From Chitinophaga sp. YR573 (lineage in GTDB: Bacteria; Bacteroidota; Bacteroidia; Chitinophagales; Chitinophagaceae), in contig NZ_FOJF01000001.1 of NCBI RefSeq assembly GCF_900110995.1, positions 1,443,199 through 1,507,198 of the forward strand: 64,000 nucleotides of DNA, written 5' to 3'. Under the pieces are notes generated by a model. That model saw only the letters and a list, made by a program, of their open reading frames with translations, made no database searches and had not been told where the DNA came from. Below, piece after piece: positions 1 through 8,646 of this stretch. Numbering within the stretch: the stretch's first letter is position 1; each line of letters begins with the position of its first letter. The position numbers and the translations under genes were made by a program.

Positions 1-371
1 CTGATTACTGTGATAGTGATCGCAGTACAATGATGTTGTTTCGCAAAATTTTCTCCTTCTTCCAATAAAATTCTGCCTACTCCCTTATTCTGAACAGAAG
101 GTGATACACTTAACATACCCAGATACAGTTTGGCCCCTTTAGTTTCAAGGTATACTGAACCAATTATTTTATTTGTCTCATCTGTTAACTTAAGGATCGT
201 TACATCTTTGTTATCCAGATACTTTATGATCATTTGTTCATTCGCTCTTGTTCCTTCAACAAGATGACCTTCAGATGTCCATCCTTCATTTGAATCCCCT
301 CCTTTATATGCGCTGTTAATTAAGTCAGTCAATTCAGGGATATCAGTCAGGGTAACTTTTTCTATCCTCAT
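1..371 (-). CDS. GNAT family N-acetyltransferase (truncated by window edge)
   Basis: The reading frame opens at an ATG at 371 and runs off the left edge without a stop, giving about 123 visible residues (MRIEKVTLTDIPELTDLINS...). The segment LGMLSVSPSVQNKGVGRILL carries the acetyl-CoA-binding motif A (Q-x-x-G-x-G) of GNAT acetyltransferases, placed after the expected N-terminal helix and central strands. These enzymes move an acetyl group from acetyl-CoA to an amine; the substrate cannot be told. It is followed on the same strand side by the ABC-F gene, 47 bases away and also on the minus strand, so the two could be co-transcribed. The C-terminal end is outside the window. Confidence 0.85.
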   Translation of the reverse strand, partial: MRIEKVTLTDIPELTDLINSAYKGGDSNEGWTSEGHLVEGTRANEQMIIKYLDNKDVTILKLTDETNKIIGSVYLETKGAKLYLGMLSVSPSVQNKGVGRILLEEGENFAKQHHCTAITITVI

Positions 372-418
372 TAGTATGGCTATAGTTTTAGATGAATGCT
401 AAGTTAAGAAGTAATTAA

Positions 419-2011
419 TTACACGATTAAAGAAATTAAACCATTCACCTGTATCTGTTTCAGGAAATATTCATCATGAGATACTACCACTAGCGTTCCC
501 TTATATTGGTTAATGGCAGCTGTCAGGATTTCTATGTTTTGAATATCCAGGTTGTTTGTAGGCTCATCCAACACAATGATATCCGGAGCCTGATTACTGA
601 TCGTTAAGCAACAAAGTATCAATCGCATTTTCTCTCCACCGCTAAGGGTTTCACATAGCTTATCCCAATACTCTTTTGTAAACAGGAACCGGTTCAGGCG
701 AATCTTGATTTCATGTTCCTGTAACGCACCGGAATTAAACTGTTGCGCCTGTTCGTAAACGCTGCGTGTATTATCAATTAATGAATAGTCCTGGTCGATA
801 TAAACGGCTTTAACAACAGCTCTTTCAATAGTTCCTGATCGGGGTTGAAGTTCGCCCAGCATCATTTTAATCAGTGTTGTTTTACCTGAACCATTCAATC
901 CTTTAACAACAATACGTTCCCCACTCCTGATCTGAAAATCCAGCCCCTGTTTCCAGAGTAACTGATCATTATATCCAACATTCACGTCCTTTGCGGTGAC
1001 TAGTATTTTCCCATTATGAAGAGCGGAATTATCAAAATCCATCTTCATCTTATCCATATCCGGTAGCTCTTTCCTTAATTGATTCAGCTCGTCAGCAATA
1101 GAAGTTACTTTTTCATCATGAACTCCTTTCAAACGGGAAGTACTTTTCTCCGCATTGTTTCTGAGTGTATTCATTGAAATAGTAGGAAGTCCTGCCTTTT
1201 CCTGTTTCTTCTTTCCGCGGGCATCCAGTTTTTGTTGTCGTTCCAAAGATTCTTTTTCAGTTTCTTTTGCTTTACGCAATGCTTTTTCTTTGCTCTTCAG
1301 GTCCTGATTCAAAGTCTCACTTTCAATTATTTTCTGTTCTGCATAGAAATCATAATTACCACCATAGATGGTGATACCACGTTTACTGAGTTCATAAACA
1401 GTATTCAAAAGATTCAGCAATGTTCTGTCGTGACTCACTACTACTAAAGTATTTGTAGTTGAGTTTATATAATCATACAGCATGTTTCTGCTGAATGTAT
1501 CTAAATGATTACTTGGTTCATCCAATAAAACTATATCAGGTTGATGTATATGGATTCCCGCAAGAAAAACTTTCGTTTTCTGACCACCACTAAGGGTTGC
1601 CATTTGTTGGGTCAGGTCTGATTCATTTAGTTTCCAATGGGCAAAGGCTTCTTTACAACGTTCTTCAATCGCCCAGTCATCATCCAGTAATGTCAGGTTT
1701 TCATCTGTTACATTACCATCCAGAATTTCCTTTAATGCAGTTAGTTTATCTGCAATCTGAAGGGCCTGAGCAACACTGTAATCATTAAACTGACCGAAAA
1801 TCTGTGGTATGTAATAAGGCTTTGAATCCGTTTTCACAAGTCCGTGTGAAGGATGTAAGTTTCCTGTTAATATTTTTAGAAGGGTAGATTTCCCTGCACC
1901 ATTATTGCCTATTAATGCAATTTTATCTTGTTTGTTAATGCTGAGATTAATATCAGTAAACAGTAAATCCCTGTTGGGATGCAGGTAGGTGATACCTTGA
2001 AGAATAAGCAT
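419..2011 (-). CDS. ABC-F family ATPase (ribosome-associated, possible antibiotic-resistance type)
   Basis: A 530-residue protein with two ABC ATPase domains and no membrane segments, the layout of ABC-F translation factors. Domain 1 has Walker A GNNGAGKST near residue 35, signature LSGGQ near 140 and Walker B VLLDEPSNHLD near 161. A charged, Lys/Glu-rich linker spans about 230-320 (the P-site tRNA interaction region of the family). Domain 2 has Walker A GLNGSGKTT near 371, LSGGEK near 460 and VLDEPTNNLD. ABC-F proteins bind the ribosomal E site; some protect against macrolides, lincosamides, pleuromutilins or phenicols, others are housekeeping factors. Which class this is cannot be read from motifs. 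The start at 2011 gives the canonical short N-terminus. It stands divergent to the hydrolase at 2203. Confidence 0.93.
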   Translation of the reverse strand: MLILQGITYLHPNRDLLFTDINLSINKQDKIALIGNNGAGKSTLLKILTGNLHPSHGLVKTDSKPYYIPQIFGQFNDYSVAQALQIADKLTALKEILDGNVTDENLTLLDDDWAIEERCKEAFAHWKLNESDLTQQMATLSGGQKTKVFLAGIHIHQPDIVLLDEPSNHLDTFSRNMLYDYINSTTNTLVVVSHDRTLLNLLNTVYELSKRGITIYGGNYDFYAEQKIIESETLNQDLKSKEKALRKAKETEKESLERQQKLDARGKKKQEKAGLPTISMNTLRNNAEKSTSRLKGVHDEKVTSIADELNQLRKELPDMDKMKMDFDNSALHNGKILVTAKDVNVGYNDQLLWKQGLDFQIRSGERIVVKGLNGSGKTTLIKMMLGELQPRSGTIERAVVKAVYIDQDYSLIDNTRSVYEQAQQFNSGALQEHEIKIRLNRFLFTKEYWDKLCETLSGGEKMRLILCCLTISNQAPDIIVLDEPTNNLDIQNIEILTAAINQYKGTLVVVSHDEYFLKQIQVNGLISLIV

Positions 2012-2202
2012 AACTTCTTTCTTTGAAGAGTGAATAATTACGGAGCCCGCTGTGCCGGCCCTGTTTATTTTCCTGAAAGAAATTATATCTTACATTGAAG
2101 AATGTGTATTTGGTTTACGGTTGCAAAAGTAAGAAATTTTCCCACGCAACAAAATTCATTGATTCCCGGAGATAATTAACTCATTAAAAATCAAACCCTC
2201 TT

Positions 2203-3093
2203 ATGATCAGAAGAAGTCCCTTCCTGTTATTATTTTTATCCTGCTGTACCTTCCTGAATAGCTATTGTCAGCAAAAAACTTTCTTTACCTCTGACAGTGT
2301 TGCCCTTTATCTGAGAATATCCGGAAAAGGAACGCCTTGTATTTATATACATGGGGGACCCGGCGCATGGAGTAAAACATTTGAAGCCATGGGAGGCAGT
2401 GAACTGGAGAAGAATCTGACCATGTATTATTATGATCAGCGGGGATGTGGACGATCTCAGGATGCACACAACGGCGATTATAGTATGGACAGGATGATAG
2501 AAGATATTGAAAACATCCGCTCTATTACCGGATCTGATAAAGTTTACCTGATGGCCCATTCGTTTGGTGGTATTCTGGCATTTAAATATGCGCAGAAATA
2601 TAAGGATCATGTGAAAGGACTTATCATGCTGGATGTTACATTGAGTTTGAAAAATTCATTAATCACACAGATCCATTATATAAGTACATTGATTGGTAAA
2701 AATCTACCTGTCAATGATACTGCATTCATGTCTTCTTTTATGGCTGCCAGAAAGGAAATTGCAGCGCAGAAACTTGACTATAAAATGTTATCAGAGAATA
2801 AAAGTACTGTTGAAAAACTGGATAGCATTGATAAAACAAACCCTGGTGATTTTGGATTTGCAAAAGTAGCATTCAGTATACCAGCATATAGTGCTGATTA
2901 CACGAAAGAAACAGCAAGCCTACAAGTACCTGTACTCGTTATTTCAGGATTAAAGGACCATGCGGTAGGGCCGGATCATTATAAACTATTTCATTTCCCC
3001 AAACAGCAGACTGTGTTGATAGATGGCGGACATGTATTGTATTATGAGAAGAATGATAAATTTGTACATGCGGTGAGTGCATTTGTAAAGTAG
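2203..3093 (+). CDS. Secreted alpha/beta hydrolase, proline iminopeptidase-like (S33)
   Basis: A 296-residue alpha/beta hydrolase with an N-terminal signal peptide (hydrophobic LLLFLSCCTFLNS, then a charged mature part). The oxyanion motif HGGPG at about 50-54 and DQRGCGRS near 78-85 are typical of S33 prolyl iminopeptidases. The nucleophile elbow AHSFGG puts the serine at 120; Asp252 (GLKDHAVG) and His277 (GGHVLYYE) complete the triad. It probably trims peptides or esters in the periplasm or outside. The family includes many esterases, so the exact substrate is inference. It is a single gene, divergent from the ABC-F gene and ahead of the YXWGXW gene by 110 bases. Confidence 0.85.
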   Translation: MIRRSPFLLLFLSCCTFLNSYCQQKTFFTSDSVALYLRISGKGTPCIYIHGGPGAWSKTFEAMGGSELEKNLTMYYYDQRGCGRSQDAHNGDYSMDRMIEDIENIRSITGSDKVYLMAHSFGGILAFKYAQKYKDHVKGLIMLDVTLSLKNSLITQIHYISTLIGKNLPVNDTAFMSSFMAARKEIAAQKLDYKMLSENKSTVEKLDSIDKTNPGDFGFAKVAFSIPAYSADYTKETASLQVPVLVISGLKDHAVGPDHYKLFHFPKQQTVLIDGGHVLYYEKNDKFVHAVSAFVK

Positions 3094-3203
3094 ATATAAA
3101 TCAACCTCTTAAATGTATGTTAAATGTCAGTTTTTATAGCGTAGTCATCAAAACTTCTTCCTGTTAAAACAGTCATATTATTGAATCGTTTTAATACAGG
3201 ATC

Positions 3204-4094
3204 ATGAAAAAGAGCATTAAATTATTCGCGATCATCTTAATGATGAATGTAGGTTTTACTAAAGCCTATTCACAAGTTAGTGTAGGCATTGGCCTGTCTG
3301 TACACATTGCACCTCCACCTTTGCCGGTCTATACACAACCTGAATGCCCGGTCGATGGTTATTTATGGACTCCTGGTTATTGGGCCTATGGTGTTGATGG
3401 CTATTATTGGGTACCTGGCGTTTGGGTAGCTCCACCACAACCCGGATTATTATGGACACCTGGCTATTGGGGGTACGAAGGTGGTGTATACGCTTTTCAT
3501 AATGGTTATTGGGCGCATCACATCGGATTTTATGGCGGCGTCAACTATGGCGGCGGTTATATAGGTACAGGATTTTACGGCGGCGAATGGCGTGGCGGAA
3601 CCTTTAGGTACAACACCGCTGTTGTAAATGTTAACCGCACTGTTGTTCATAATACCTATATAAATAATACCGTTATTAACCGTACAACTGTTGTGAACCG
3701 CACCAGTTTTAATGGCCCTGGTGGCATAAACGTGCGGCCTCGTCCGGAAGAACGTGTAGCGATGAATGAGCATCACATTCAGCCTACTGCGGACCAACGA
3801 TCACATGAGCAGGTCGCTCACAGAGAATATACATCGGTAAATCATGGGCGCCCGGCTATCACAGCCATGAACAGAGCTAGTAACAGCCATGCCAATGTAA
3901 ACGGAATGCCTCATGGAGGATTGAGTAATCATGCTAGTCCAGCAATGGCTCAGCACCAGCAAAATCATATGCAATACCCACAGGCACGAATGCACCCTTT
4001 AATGGCACAGCATCAGGCATATCCACGAATGCAGTCCCCTCAGGGTCGAAGGGCAATGGGAGGCAACGGTCAGCATCACGAACGGCGTATATAA
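3204..4094 (+). CDS. YXWGXW repeat-containing secreted protein
   Basis: A 296-residue protein with a signal peptide (KLFAIILMMNVGFTKAYSQ). The first half has the aromatic repeats PGYWAYGVDGYYWVPGVWV and LLWTPGYWGYEGGVYAFHNGYW, the pattern of the YXWGXW repeat family, then a glycine/tyrosine-rich stretch and an Asn/Thr/Val-rich stretch (about 120-175). The last third is low in hydrophobics and rich in His, Gln, Met and Pro. The family is common in exported proteins of Bacteroidota and Proteobacteria, and its function is unknown. The His/Met-rich tail could bind metal, which is only a guess. A strong hairpin terminator follows. Confidence 0.8.
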   Translation: MKKSIKLFAIILMMNVGFTKAYSQVSVGIGLSVHIAPPPLPVYTQPECPVDGYLWTPGYWAYGVDGYYWVPGVWVAPPQPGLLWTPGYWGYEGGVYAFHNGYWAHHIGFYGGVNYGGGYIGTGFYGGEWRGGTFRYNTAVVNVNRTVVHNTYINNTVINRTTVVNRTSFNGPGGINVRPRPEERVAMNEHHIQPTADQRSHEQVAHREYTSVNHGRPAITAMNRASNSHANVNGMPHGGLSNHASPAMAQHQQNHMQYPQARMHPLMAQHQAYPRMQSPQGRRAMGGNGQHHERRI

Positions 4095-4150
4095 AAGATC
4101 TATAAAGATTTTCTAAAACTATCAACAGTGTTAATACCTTTAAAGACATA

Positions 4151-4182
4151 AAGAGGGTGTCAAATCTTTTTGACACCCTCTT
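4151..4182. terminator. Bidirectional hairpin terminator
   Basis: Perfect inverted repeat: AAGAGGGTGTCAAA (4151-4164) pairs with 4169-4182 around a TCTT loop. It lies between the convergent YXWGXW and DUF805 genes and has T-rich flanks, so it can serve both strands. Confidence 0.85.
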
Positions 4183-4186
4183 ATTA

Positions 4187-4552
4187 TTACTCTTTCCCTA
4201 TGGAATCAATTATATCTTCTGCAGAATCAGATTTCGGATTCGGACCATATTCATTCGATCCTTCAACACCATCCTGAAACAACAGCACAAAAACATAAAA
4301 CGGAATGATCTGCCACCAACCGCTTTTACCTACATCATGGCATCTTTTAGCTCCCTGAGCATACAGCAACCAGAGCATAGGTATTAACAGGATAAGAAAT
4401 ATAATGCCGAATATACCTGCAGAGGCGCCCCCTGATGCCATCGCTGATGGTAAAACATTGAGGATAATTACAAAGATTGCATAAATAATCACAGAAATGC
4501 CGTATTCGGTCCTTCTGATACGTCCCTCAAACGAAAAAGGTGTTTTAAACAT
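4187..4552 (-). CDS. DUF805 family inner-membrane protein
   Basis: A 121-residue protein beginning MFKTPFSFEGRIRRTEYGISVIIYA, the usual opening of DUF805 proteins (F-x-G-R-x-x-R-x-E-Y/F). Three or four hydrophobic segments follow (about 17-37, 40-62 with Ala/Gly richness, and 65-82), then the conserved RCHDVGKSGWWQIIPF motif near 85-105, and a short acidic hydrophilic tail. The family sits in the cytoplasmic membrane and its function is unknown. It is a lone gene, convergent with the YXWGXW gene and divergent from the TetR gene. Confidence 0.88.
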   Translation of the reverse strand: MFKTPFSFEGRIRRTEYGISVIIYAIFVIILNVLPSAMASGGASAGIFGIIFLILLIPMLWLLYAQGAKRCHDVGKSGWWQIIPFYVFVLLFQDGVEGSNEYGPNPKSDSAEDIIDSIGKE

Positions 4553-4672
4553 GTAGATTGATTTTAAATGAAATAGAAGATATTTTGGGTATAGGTTGTC
4601 CCTGTCACATACATGACAAACTAAAGTAATATATTTTCATTGAAATAACCTAAGTCTTTTATAAAATTTATC

Positions 4673-4697
4673 TATTTTTGTAATGATCAATACAAAA
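4673..4697 (+). promoter_or_regulatory. Promoter -7 box overlapping a TetR-type operator (copy 1)
   Basis: TATTTTTG (4673-4680) fits the Bacteroidota TAnnTTTG -7 box. Overlapping it is the inverted repeat TTTTGTA-N8-TACAAAA (4676-4697). The same element, with one changed base in the arms, lies before the SDR gene (5296-5317), so it is probably the operator of the TetR protein. Transcription would start near 4687, just downstream of an ATG at 4683, which supports the start at 4701. Confidence 0.6.
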
Positions 4698-4700
4698 TAC

Positions 4701-5282
4701 ATGAGAGGCAGACCAACCATATACGACGATAAGGATGTTTTGGAGAAAGCACAGAAAGTCTTTTGGACTAAAGGCTTTACAGCCACCTCTTTAGAAGATA
4801 TTCTCAGCGCCATGGGGATTGGTAGCGGTAGCTTTTACAACGCCTTTAAAGGCGGGAAAAAGGAACTATTCAGAAAGGCAATCCTCCAACGCAGGGAAGC
4901 ATTTAACCAGTTTAAAGAAGAACTGAATAAGAGCAATGCTCCCATAGACCTGATCAAAGACTTTTTCCGTAGTATCTCAAAAGACGACAGGCAAACCCAT
5001 TTGCAAGGTTGCATCATCGTTAACACCGTTGTAGAAATGGCATCTCTTGATGAAGACCTCGAAAAAGAAGCTGTAACGATCTTAATGGAAGTAGAGCAGA
5101 TGTTTACTGCCGCCATTGAGAAAGCACAGAAAAAAGGGACATTAAAAAACCAGACAGACCCGGTAGTTTTAGGCCGTTACCTGATTACATTCTGGGGTGG
5201 TTTAAATGTTTTAAGACGTATGTATCCAGATCACAAACAGCTCATTAAACAGATTGACATGCAGCTGGAAATCATCAGCTAA
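4701..5282 (+). CDS. TetR/AcrR family transcriptional regulator
   Basis: About 193 residues from the chosen start (MRGRPTIYDDKDVLEKAQ). The N-terminal region AQKVFWTKGFTATSLEDILSAMGIGSGSFYNAFKGGKKELF is a TetR helix-turn-helix of the AcrR type; the rest is an all-helical ligand-binding domain with little conservation. An upstream in-frame ATG at 4683 lies inside the putative operator and ahead of the likely transcription start, so 4701 is preferred. The next gene, an SDR 48 bases downstream, carries a second copy of the operator, so this protein probably represses itself and the SDR until a small ligand binds. The ligand is unknown. Confidence 0.9.
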   Translation: MRGRPTIYDDKDVLEKAQKVFWTKGFTATSLEDILSAMGIGSGSFYNAFKGGKKELFRKAILQRREAFNQFKEELNKSNAPIDLIKDFFRSISKDDRQTHLQGCIIVNTVVEMASLDEDLEKEAVTILMEVEQMFTAAIEKAQKKGTLKNQTDPVVLGRYLITFWGGLNVLRRMYPDHKQLIKQIDMQLEIIS

Positions 5283-5292
5283 TTTTTTTATC

Positions 5293-5317
5293 CAATTTTG
5301 TAGTAATCAACACAAAA
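5293..5317 (+). promoter_or_regulatory. TetR-type operator over SDR promoter (copy 2)
   Basis: TTTTGTA-N8-CACAAAA (5296-5317) matches the element ahead of the TetR gene in arms, spacing and most of the spacer (GTAATCAA versus ATGATCAA). A -7-like CAATTTTG (5293-5300) overlaps it, and the SDR start codon lies 31 bases downstream of that box. Confidence 0.6.
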
Positions 5318-5330
5318 ATAAAAAACTCTT

Positions 5331-6125
5331 ATGGATTTACAATTGAGAGCAAAGACTGCCTTTGTTAGCGGATCAACACAGGGTATTGGCTTTGCTATTG
5401 CCAGACTATTACTTATTGAAGGTGCAAAAGTTATCATCAATGGAAGAACACAGGAAAGAATAGATCTTGCTGTAGAAAAACTAAAGCAGGAAATACCAGC
5501 AGCGGAAATTTCAGGAATAGTGGCAGATTTCGCCAATGTGGAAGAGGTAAATAAGTTATTAGCGGAACTCCCTGATATCGATATTTTAATAAACAACGTA
5601 GGCATATTTGATCTCAAACCATTCACGGATATCCCCGATGAAGAATGGACAAGATTCTTTGAGATAAATGTATTAAGCGGTATCCGGCTGTCCAGGTCTT
5701 TATTGCCTAAAATGCTGGCAAATAACCAGGGGAGAATAATTTTCATCAGCAGTGAATCCGGTATCAATATCCCCGAACACATGATCCATTATGGTATGAC
5801 TAAAACTGCTATGCTGTCTATCAGTCGTGGTCTTGCGCAGCTTACTAAAAACACAGCAGTTACCGTAAATACTATCTTAGGCGGGCCAACCTACTCCGAA
5901 GGTGTAGCGGGTGCAGTTGAGCAAATTTCAGCAGCACAGAAACAGCCTGTTGAACAGGTGAAAAAGGACCTGATGACAGCGTTAAATCCCACTTCATTAT
6001 TACAACGCTTTATTGATCCTGCTGAAATTGCTACGCTGGCAGTATATCTTTCCAGTCCGCTGTCAATAGCTACCAATGGTGCTGCGCTTCGCGCAGATGG
6101 GGGTGTTCTCAATACTATTATATAA
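5331..6125 (+). CDS. SDR family NAD(P)-dependent oxidoreductase
   Basis: A 264-residue classical short-chain dehydrogenase. The cofactor motif SGSTQGIG is at about 14-21, NNVG follows strand beta-4, and the catalytic Ser (FISSES) and YxxxK (HYGMTK) are in the expected order. The C-terminus LRADGGVLNTII is the usual ADGG-type ending. It oxidises or reduces an alcohol/carbonyl of unknown substrate. Close spacing and a shared operator tie it to the upstream TetR regulator, a common detoxification-type arrangement. It is followed by the palindromic element at 6144-6310 that may end its transcript. Confidence 0.93.
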   Translation: MDLQLRAKTAFVSGSTQGIGFAIARLLLIEGAKVIINGRTQERIDLAVEKLKQEIPAAEISGIVADFANVEEVNKLLAELPDIDILINNVGIFDLKPFTDIPDEEWTRFFEINVLSGIRLSRSLLPKMLANNQGRIIFISSESGINIPEHMIHYGMTKTAMLSISRGLAQLTKNTAVTVNTILGGPTYSEGVAGAVEQISAAQKQPVEQVKKDLMTALNPTSLLQRFIDPAEIATLAVYLSSPLSIATNGAALRADGGVLNTII

Positions 6126-6143
6126 GTATACGCAACAAAACAT

Positions 6144-6310
6144 AAAAGGCTCCGTTAGGAGCCCCGTGTTTGTAGAAAACAAATAAAACAACAAACACAG
6201 ACTCCGTTAGGAGTCCCCTAAATTTGCTGGTATCAGGGGACTCCTAACGGAGTCTATTATGTAGAAGATAAATTATTGCTACAAACACGGGGCTCCTAAC
6301 GGAGCCTTTT
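6144..6310. repeat. Nested palindromic element (possible MITE/REP-like repeat)
   Basis: A 167-bp element in the 303-base gap between genes. The outer arms 6144-6175 and 6279-6310 are a perfect 32-bp inverted repeat, and the inner arms 6199-6219 and 6235-6255 a perfect 21-bp inverted repeat with a 15-base loop. Each arm also holds its own short palindrome (GGCTCCGTTAGGAGCC or GACTCCGTTAGGAGTC). A further pairing, GTGTTTGT (6166-6173) with ACAAACAC (6191-6198), can compete. There is no ORF inside. It could be a non-autonomous mobile element, a REP/BIME-type unit or an unusual terminator. Confidence 0.85.
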
Positions 6311-6428
6311 AGTGTCTACAAATACTTTTGAGACAGCCTGGTTTTCATTCGGATACCTGATGGAGATGGATAGTCGTTTAAGCGATCCTCAGGCCCTATT
6401 TTTATTTTTGATACATCCTCTGGTTATC

Positions 6429-6863
6429 TTATTTCTCTATCTGCTTCTTCAATATTTCTAAAGTAACATTCCAGTAAAAAGCTAAATGTCTGTATATTTC
6501 TTCTGTAGGAAAATTACTCAACGTTAGCGTAAGGATTGTCTGGTTTTCTATTGGCGATAATATAAATTCAATGATGGAATAATTCTCCGGATCATCTGAA
6601 AGTTTTGACAATGAACTTAGATGATTGTACTGCAATTTCGTTCCCTGCTCAAATGCTAAAACAGTCCCGTTAGTCTCAAAATCTATCCCATGCAAATCAC
6701 CACGAATAATTATCGGGCTTCCGGCTTTCCAGTCTGTAATGATCTCTAGTTCTGTTTCGAACATCCATTTCCTCATTAGTACCGGATTGGTCAATGTTTC
6801 CCATACTTCGGAGGCTGAAGCCTGAATAGTAACGGCTTTCTTAAATATTTCGCTGGATTGCAT
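6429..6863 (-). CDS. SRPBCC/AHSA1-like domain protein
   Basis: A 144-residue protein that is one START-like (SRPBCC) domain: KAVTIQASASEVWETLTNPVLMRKWMF at the N-terminus is the signature of activator-of-Hsp90-ATPase-like (AHSA1) proteins, and TILTLTLSNFPTEEIYRHLAFYWNVTLEILKKQIEK is the final strand and long C-terminal helix. Such proteins bind hydrophobic ligands in a cavity; many are paired with ArsR regulators, but none is next to this one. Its ligand is unknown. It is cytoplasmic, and the neighbour upstream (8564-6921, same strand) lies 57 bases away. Confidence 0.85.
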   Translation of the reverse strand: MQSSEIFKKAVTIQASASEVWETLTNPVLMRKWMFETELEIITDWKAGSPIIIRGDLHGIDFETNGTVLAFEQGTKLQYNHLSSLSKLSDDPENYSIIEFILSPIENQTILTLTLSNFPTEEIYRHLAFYWNVTLEILKKQIEK

Positions 6864-6920
6864 TTACAAATCTATGTTAGAAGGGTTTTCTGCAAAGAAA
6901 AATGTGCGCCTATACTTACA

Positions 6921-8564
6921 CTATAATTTCAGCACTAAGGCATTCATTACAGGAGAAAGGCGGAAAACGGATCCGTTCTGAGGTACAGAAAATGAGCCTT
7001 TCTCTGCGGATAAAACATAATCCATTCCTTCAAATTGTGCATCCAGTTGTTTTGATCCTATCTTTTTAAAAGGCAGTTTAGCATTCCCGGCCGTATCCAG
7101 TTCCAGATACCAGTTAATAGTTTTATTACCCGCTATCGTAATTTTAATCTGCTGTTCACCCAGCTCCATTTCAAGTGTTCCATCAAACGATTCCAGAGGC
7201 CAGGAGATATGCAATTTCCCAGGTGTTGCATCACTAATAACCGGGTTTTTACCTTTGAGTAATATTGTCTGTCCGTTTTTAGTCGCCTTAAACCGTAATC
7301 CTGCGAGTTTATTTTGAACACTCCACAGATATCCGTCAACAATAGGCAATGTAAAGAAACTACACTCATTGGAAGTAGCAGGCTGGGTTTCATACACAGA
7401 GGGGAATTTCTCATCAAAAAGATGAATATCCCTGAATCTTAAAGTGCTGTCTTCCCATAAAAGATTCGCTCTGTAAAACCGGCTGTTAAACCATACTGTT
7501 TCACGATTACTACCTGGTAAATCATTATTGATTGTAACAGCAGTAGCAGGCGTAACTTTATAATGACTCCGGAACCACTCTCCTGATTCCGCTAATGTCT
7601 CCACCTTTATCTTTTTCTCATCTCTCAGTTTTTCAATCAATGGAAATTGTATGCCTAATCCTTTTGACATCGCATCCCAGGTGAAGGAATTTTCCTGTCC
7701 TGCCTGCGTATAGGCAAAATCCATGGATGCCCCTTCCACTAACTCCCTGAAAAACCAGTTTATCCAGGTAGAGTCTCCGCCGGCATGAGGATATACCGGT
7801 TCCAGTGTTATAACACCCTGCCTTACCGACCCAAGCTGATCATCATATTGGCGAACGGGATCACTTCCCAACATTCTGAAAATAGGCACAGGAATCTGTT
7901 CCGTTTCATGTTGAGCAGGCATATATGAATTGATCTTACTGGGATAATATGCCTGGTTCCAGTAACCACCCCACAAAGTATATCCATCTGTTCCATATTG
8001 ATCCTTACAGTTACAGGATGCTACTATACCATATTTCTCATACATATACCTTAATGTATGCGCATCAATAAACCAGGAGCCTACTGACTTAGGATAATAT
8101 CCAAAGATCTTTTTAAAATCTGCCATGTAAACATCTACCAGTTGCTCCCTTTCTTTAGGTGTATACCCGGTAGAGAAACCTATATTAGCATGCCAGTCCC
8201 AGGGATAAGCGCCTCTCCATTTAAGTCCTGCTTTTTCCACGAGTGGTTGCGGAATTTCCCACCATCCACCTATTTCAAAAGAATCCCGGGAAAGGCCCTT
8301 TAACAGCTTTTGATAACGGGGATCAATGAGGGCATCATACTGTAACAGGAAAGTTCCGCCGAGATGATATTTCTTCATCATCACAACCTGACTCACTACT
8401 GTCTGGTATAAAACATCTTCCGTAATATTCTTATCACGTGGCTCTAATAATCTTATAAAATTGACGATATTGACTATCCTTGGATGGTTATTGGGTGCAT
8501 CTTTGAATGAACACAACAGACTGGATAAAATGATTGTAAGACCAATCCATTTGATTTTAAGCAT
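6921..8564 (-). CDS. Secreted polysaccharide-deacetylase-like protein of unknown substrate
   Basis: About 547 residues from the chosen start MLKIKWIGLTIILSSLLCSF, a signal peptide; an in-frame ATG at 8600 would put 12 extra residues before it. The region from about 40 to 250 (RIVNIVNFIRLLEPRD, GGTFLLQYDALID, EIGGWWEIPQPLVE, PKSVGSWFIDAHTLRYMYEKYGI) reads like a seven-stranded glycoside hydrolase/deacetylase barrel, with conserved-looking Asp and His residues. The C-terminal 200 residues are strand-rich and may form a sandwich domain. It probably acts on a carbohydrate in the periplasm or outside, but I do not recognise the family with certainty. The gene is divergent from the hydrolase at 8647. 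Confidence 0.6.
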   Translation of the reverse strand: MLKIKWIGLTIILSSLLCSFKDAPNNHPRIVNIVNFIRLLEPRDKNITEDVLYQTVVSQVVMMKKYHLGGTFLLQYDALIDPRYQKLLKGLSRDSFEIGGWWEIPQPLVEKAGLKWRGAYPWDWHANIGFSTGYTPKEREQLVDVYMADFKKIFGYYPKSVGSWFIDAHTLRYMYEKYGIVASCNCKDQYGTDGYTLWGGYWNQAYYPSKINSYMPAQHETEQIPVPIFRMLGSDPVRQYDDQLGSVRQGVITLEPVYPHAGGDSTWINWFFRELVEGASMDFAYTQAGQENSFTWDAMSKGLGIQFPLIEKLRDEKKIKVETLAESGEWFRSHYKVTPATAVTINNDLPGSNRETVWFNSRFYRANLLWEDSTLRFRDIHLFDEKFPSVYETQPATSNECSFFTLPIVDGYLWSVQNKLAGLRFKATKNGQTILLKGKNPVISDATPGKLHISWPLESFDGTLEMELGEQQIKITIAGNKTINWYLELDTAGNAKLPFKKIGSKQLDAQFEGMDYVLSAEKGSFSVPQNGSVFRLSPVMNALVLKL

Positions 8565-8646
8565 AAAAAGGGCTTTATTAGATACCATAAATATATTCAA
8601 ATATATCTATTGAACTTTTTCATATTAGCAGTGTTACTTTCCATGT

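Noticed and set aside
1232..1447. Plus-strand ORF opposite the ABC-F gene
   Set aside because: It lies inside the coding sequence of a clear gene and its product has no recognisable pattern.
419..2011. Antibiotic export function for the ABC-F protein
   Set aside because: There is no membrane domain and no adjacent permease; ABC-F proteins act on the ribosome.
4683..4700. Six-codon N-terminal extension of the TetR protein starting at 4683
   Set aside because: That ATG is inside the likely operator and upstream of the predicted transcription start; the normal family start follows at 4701.
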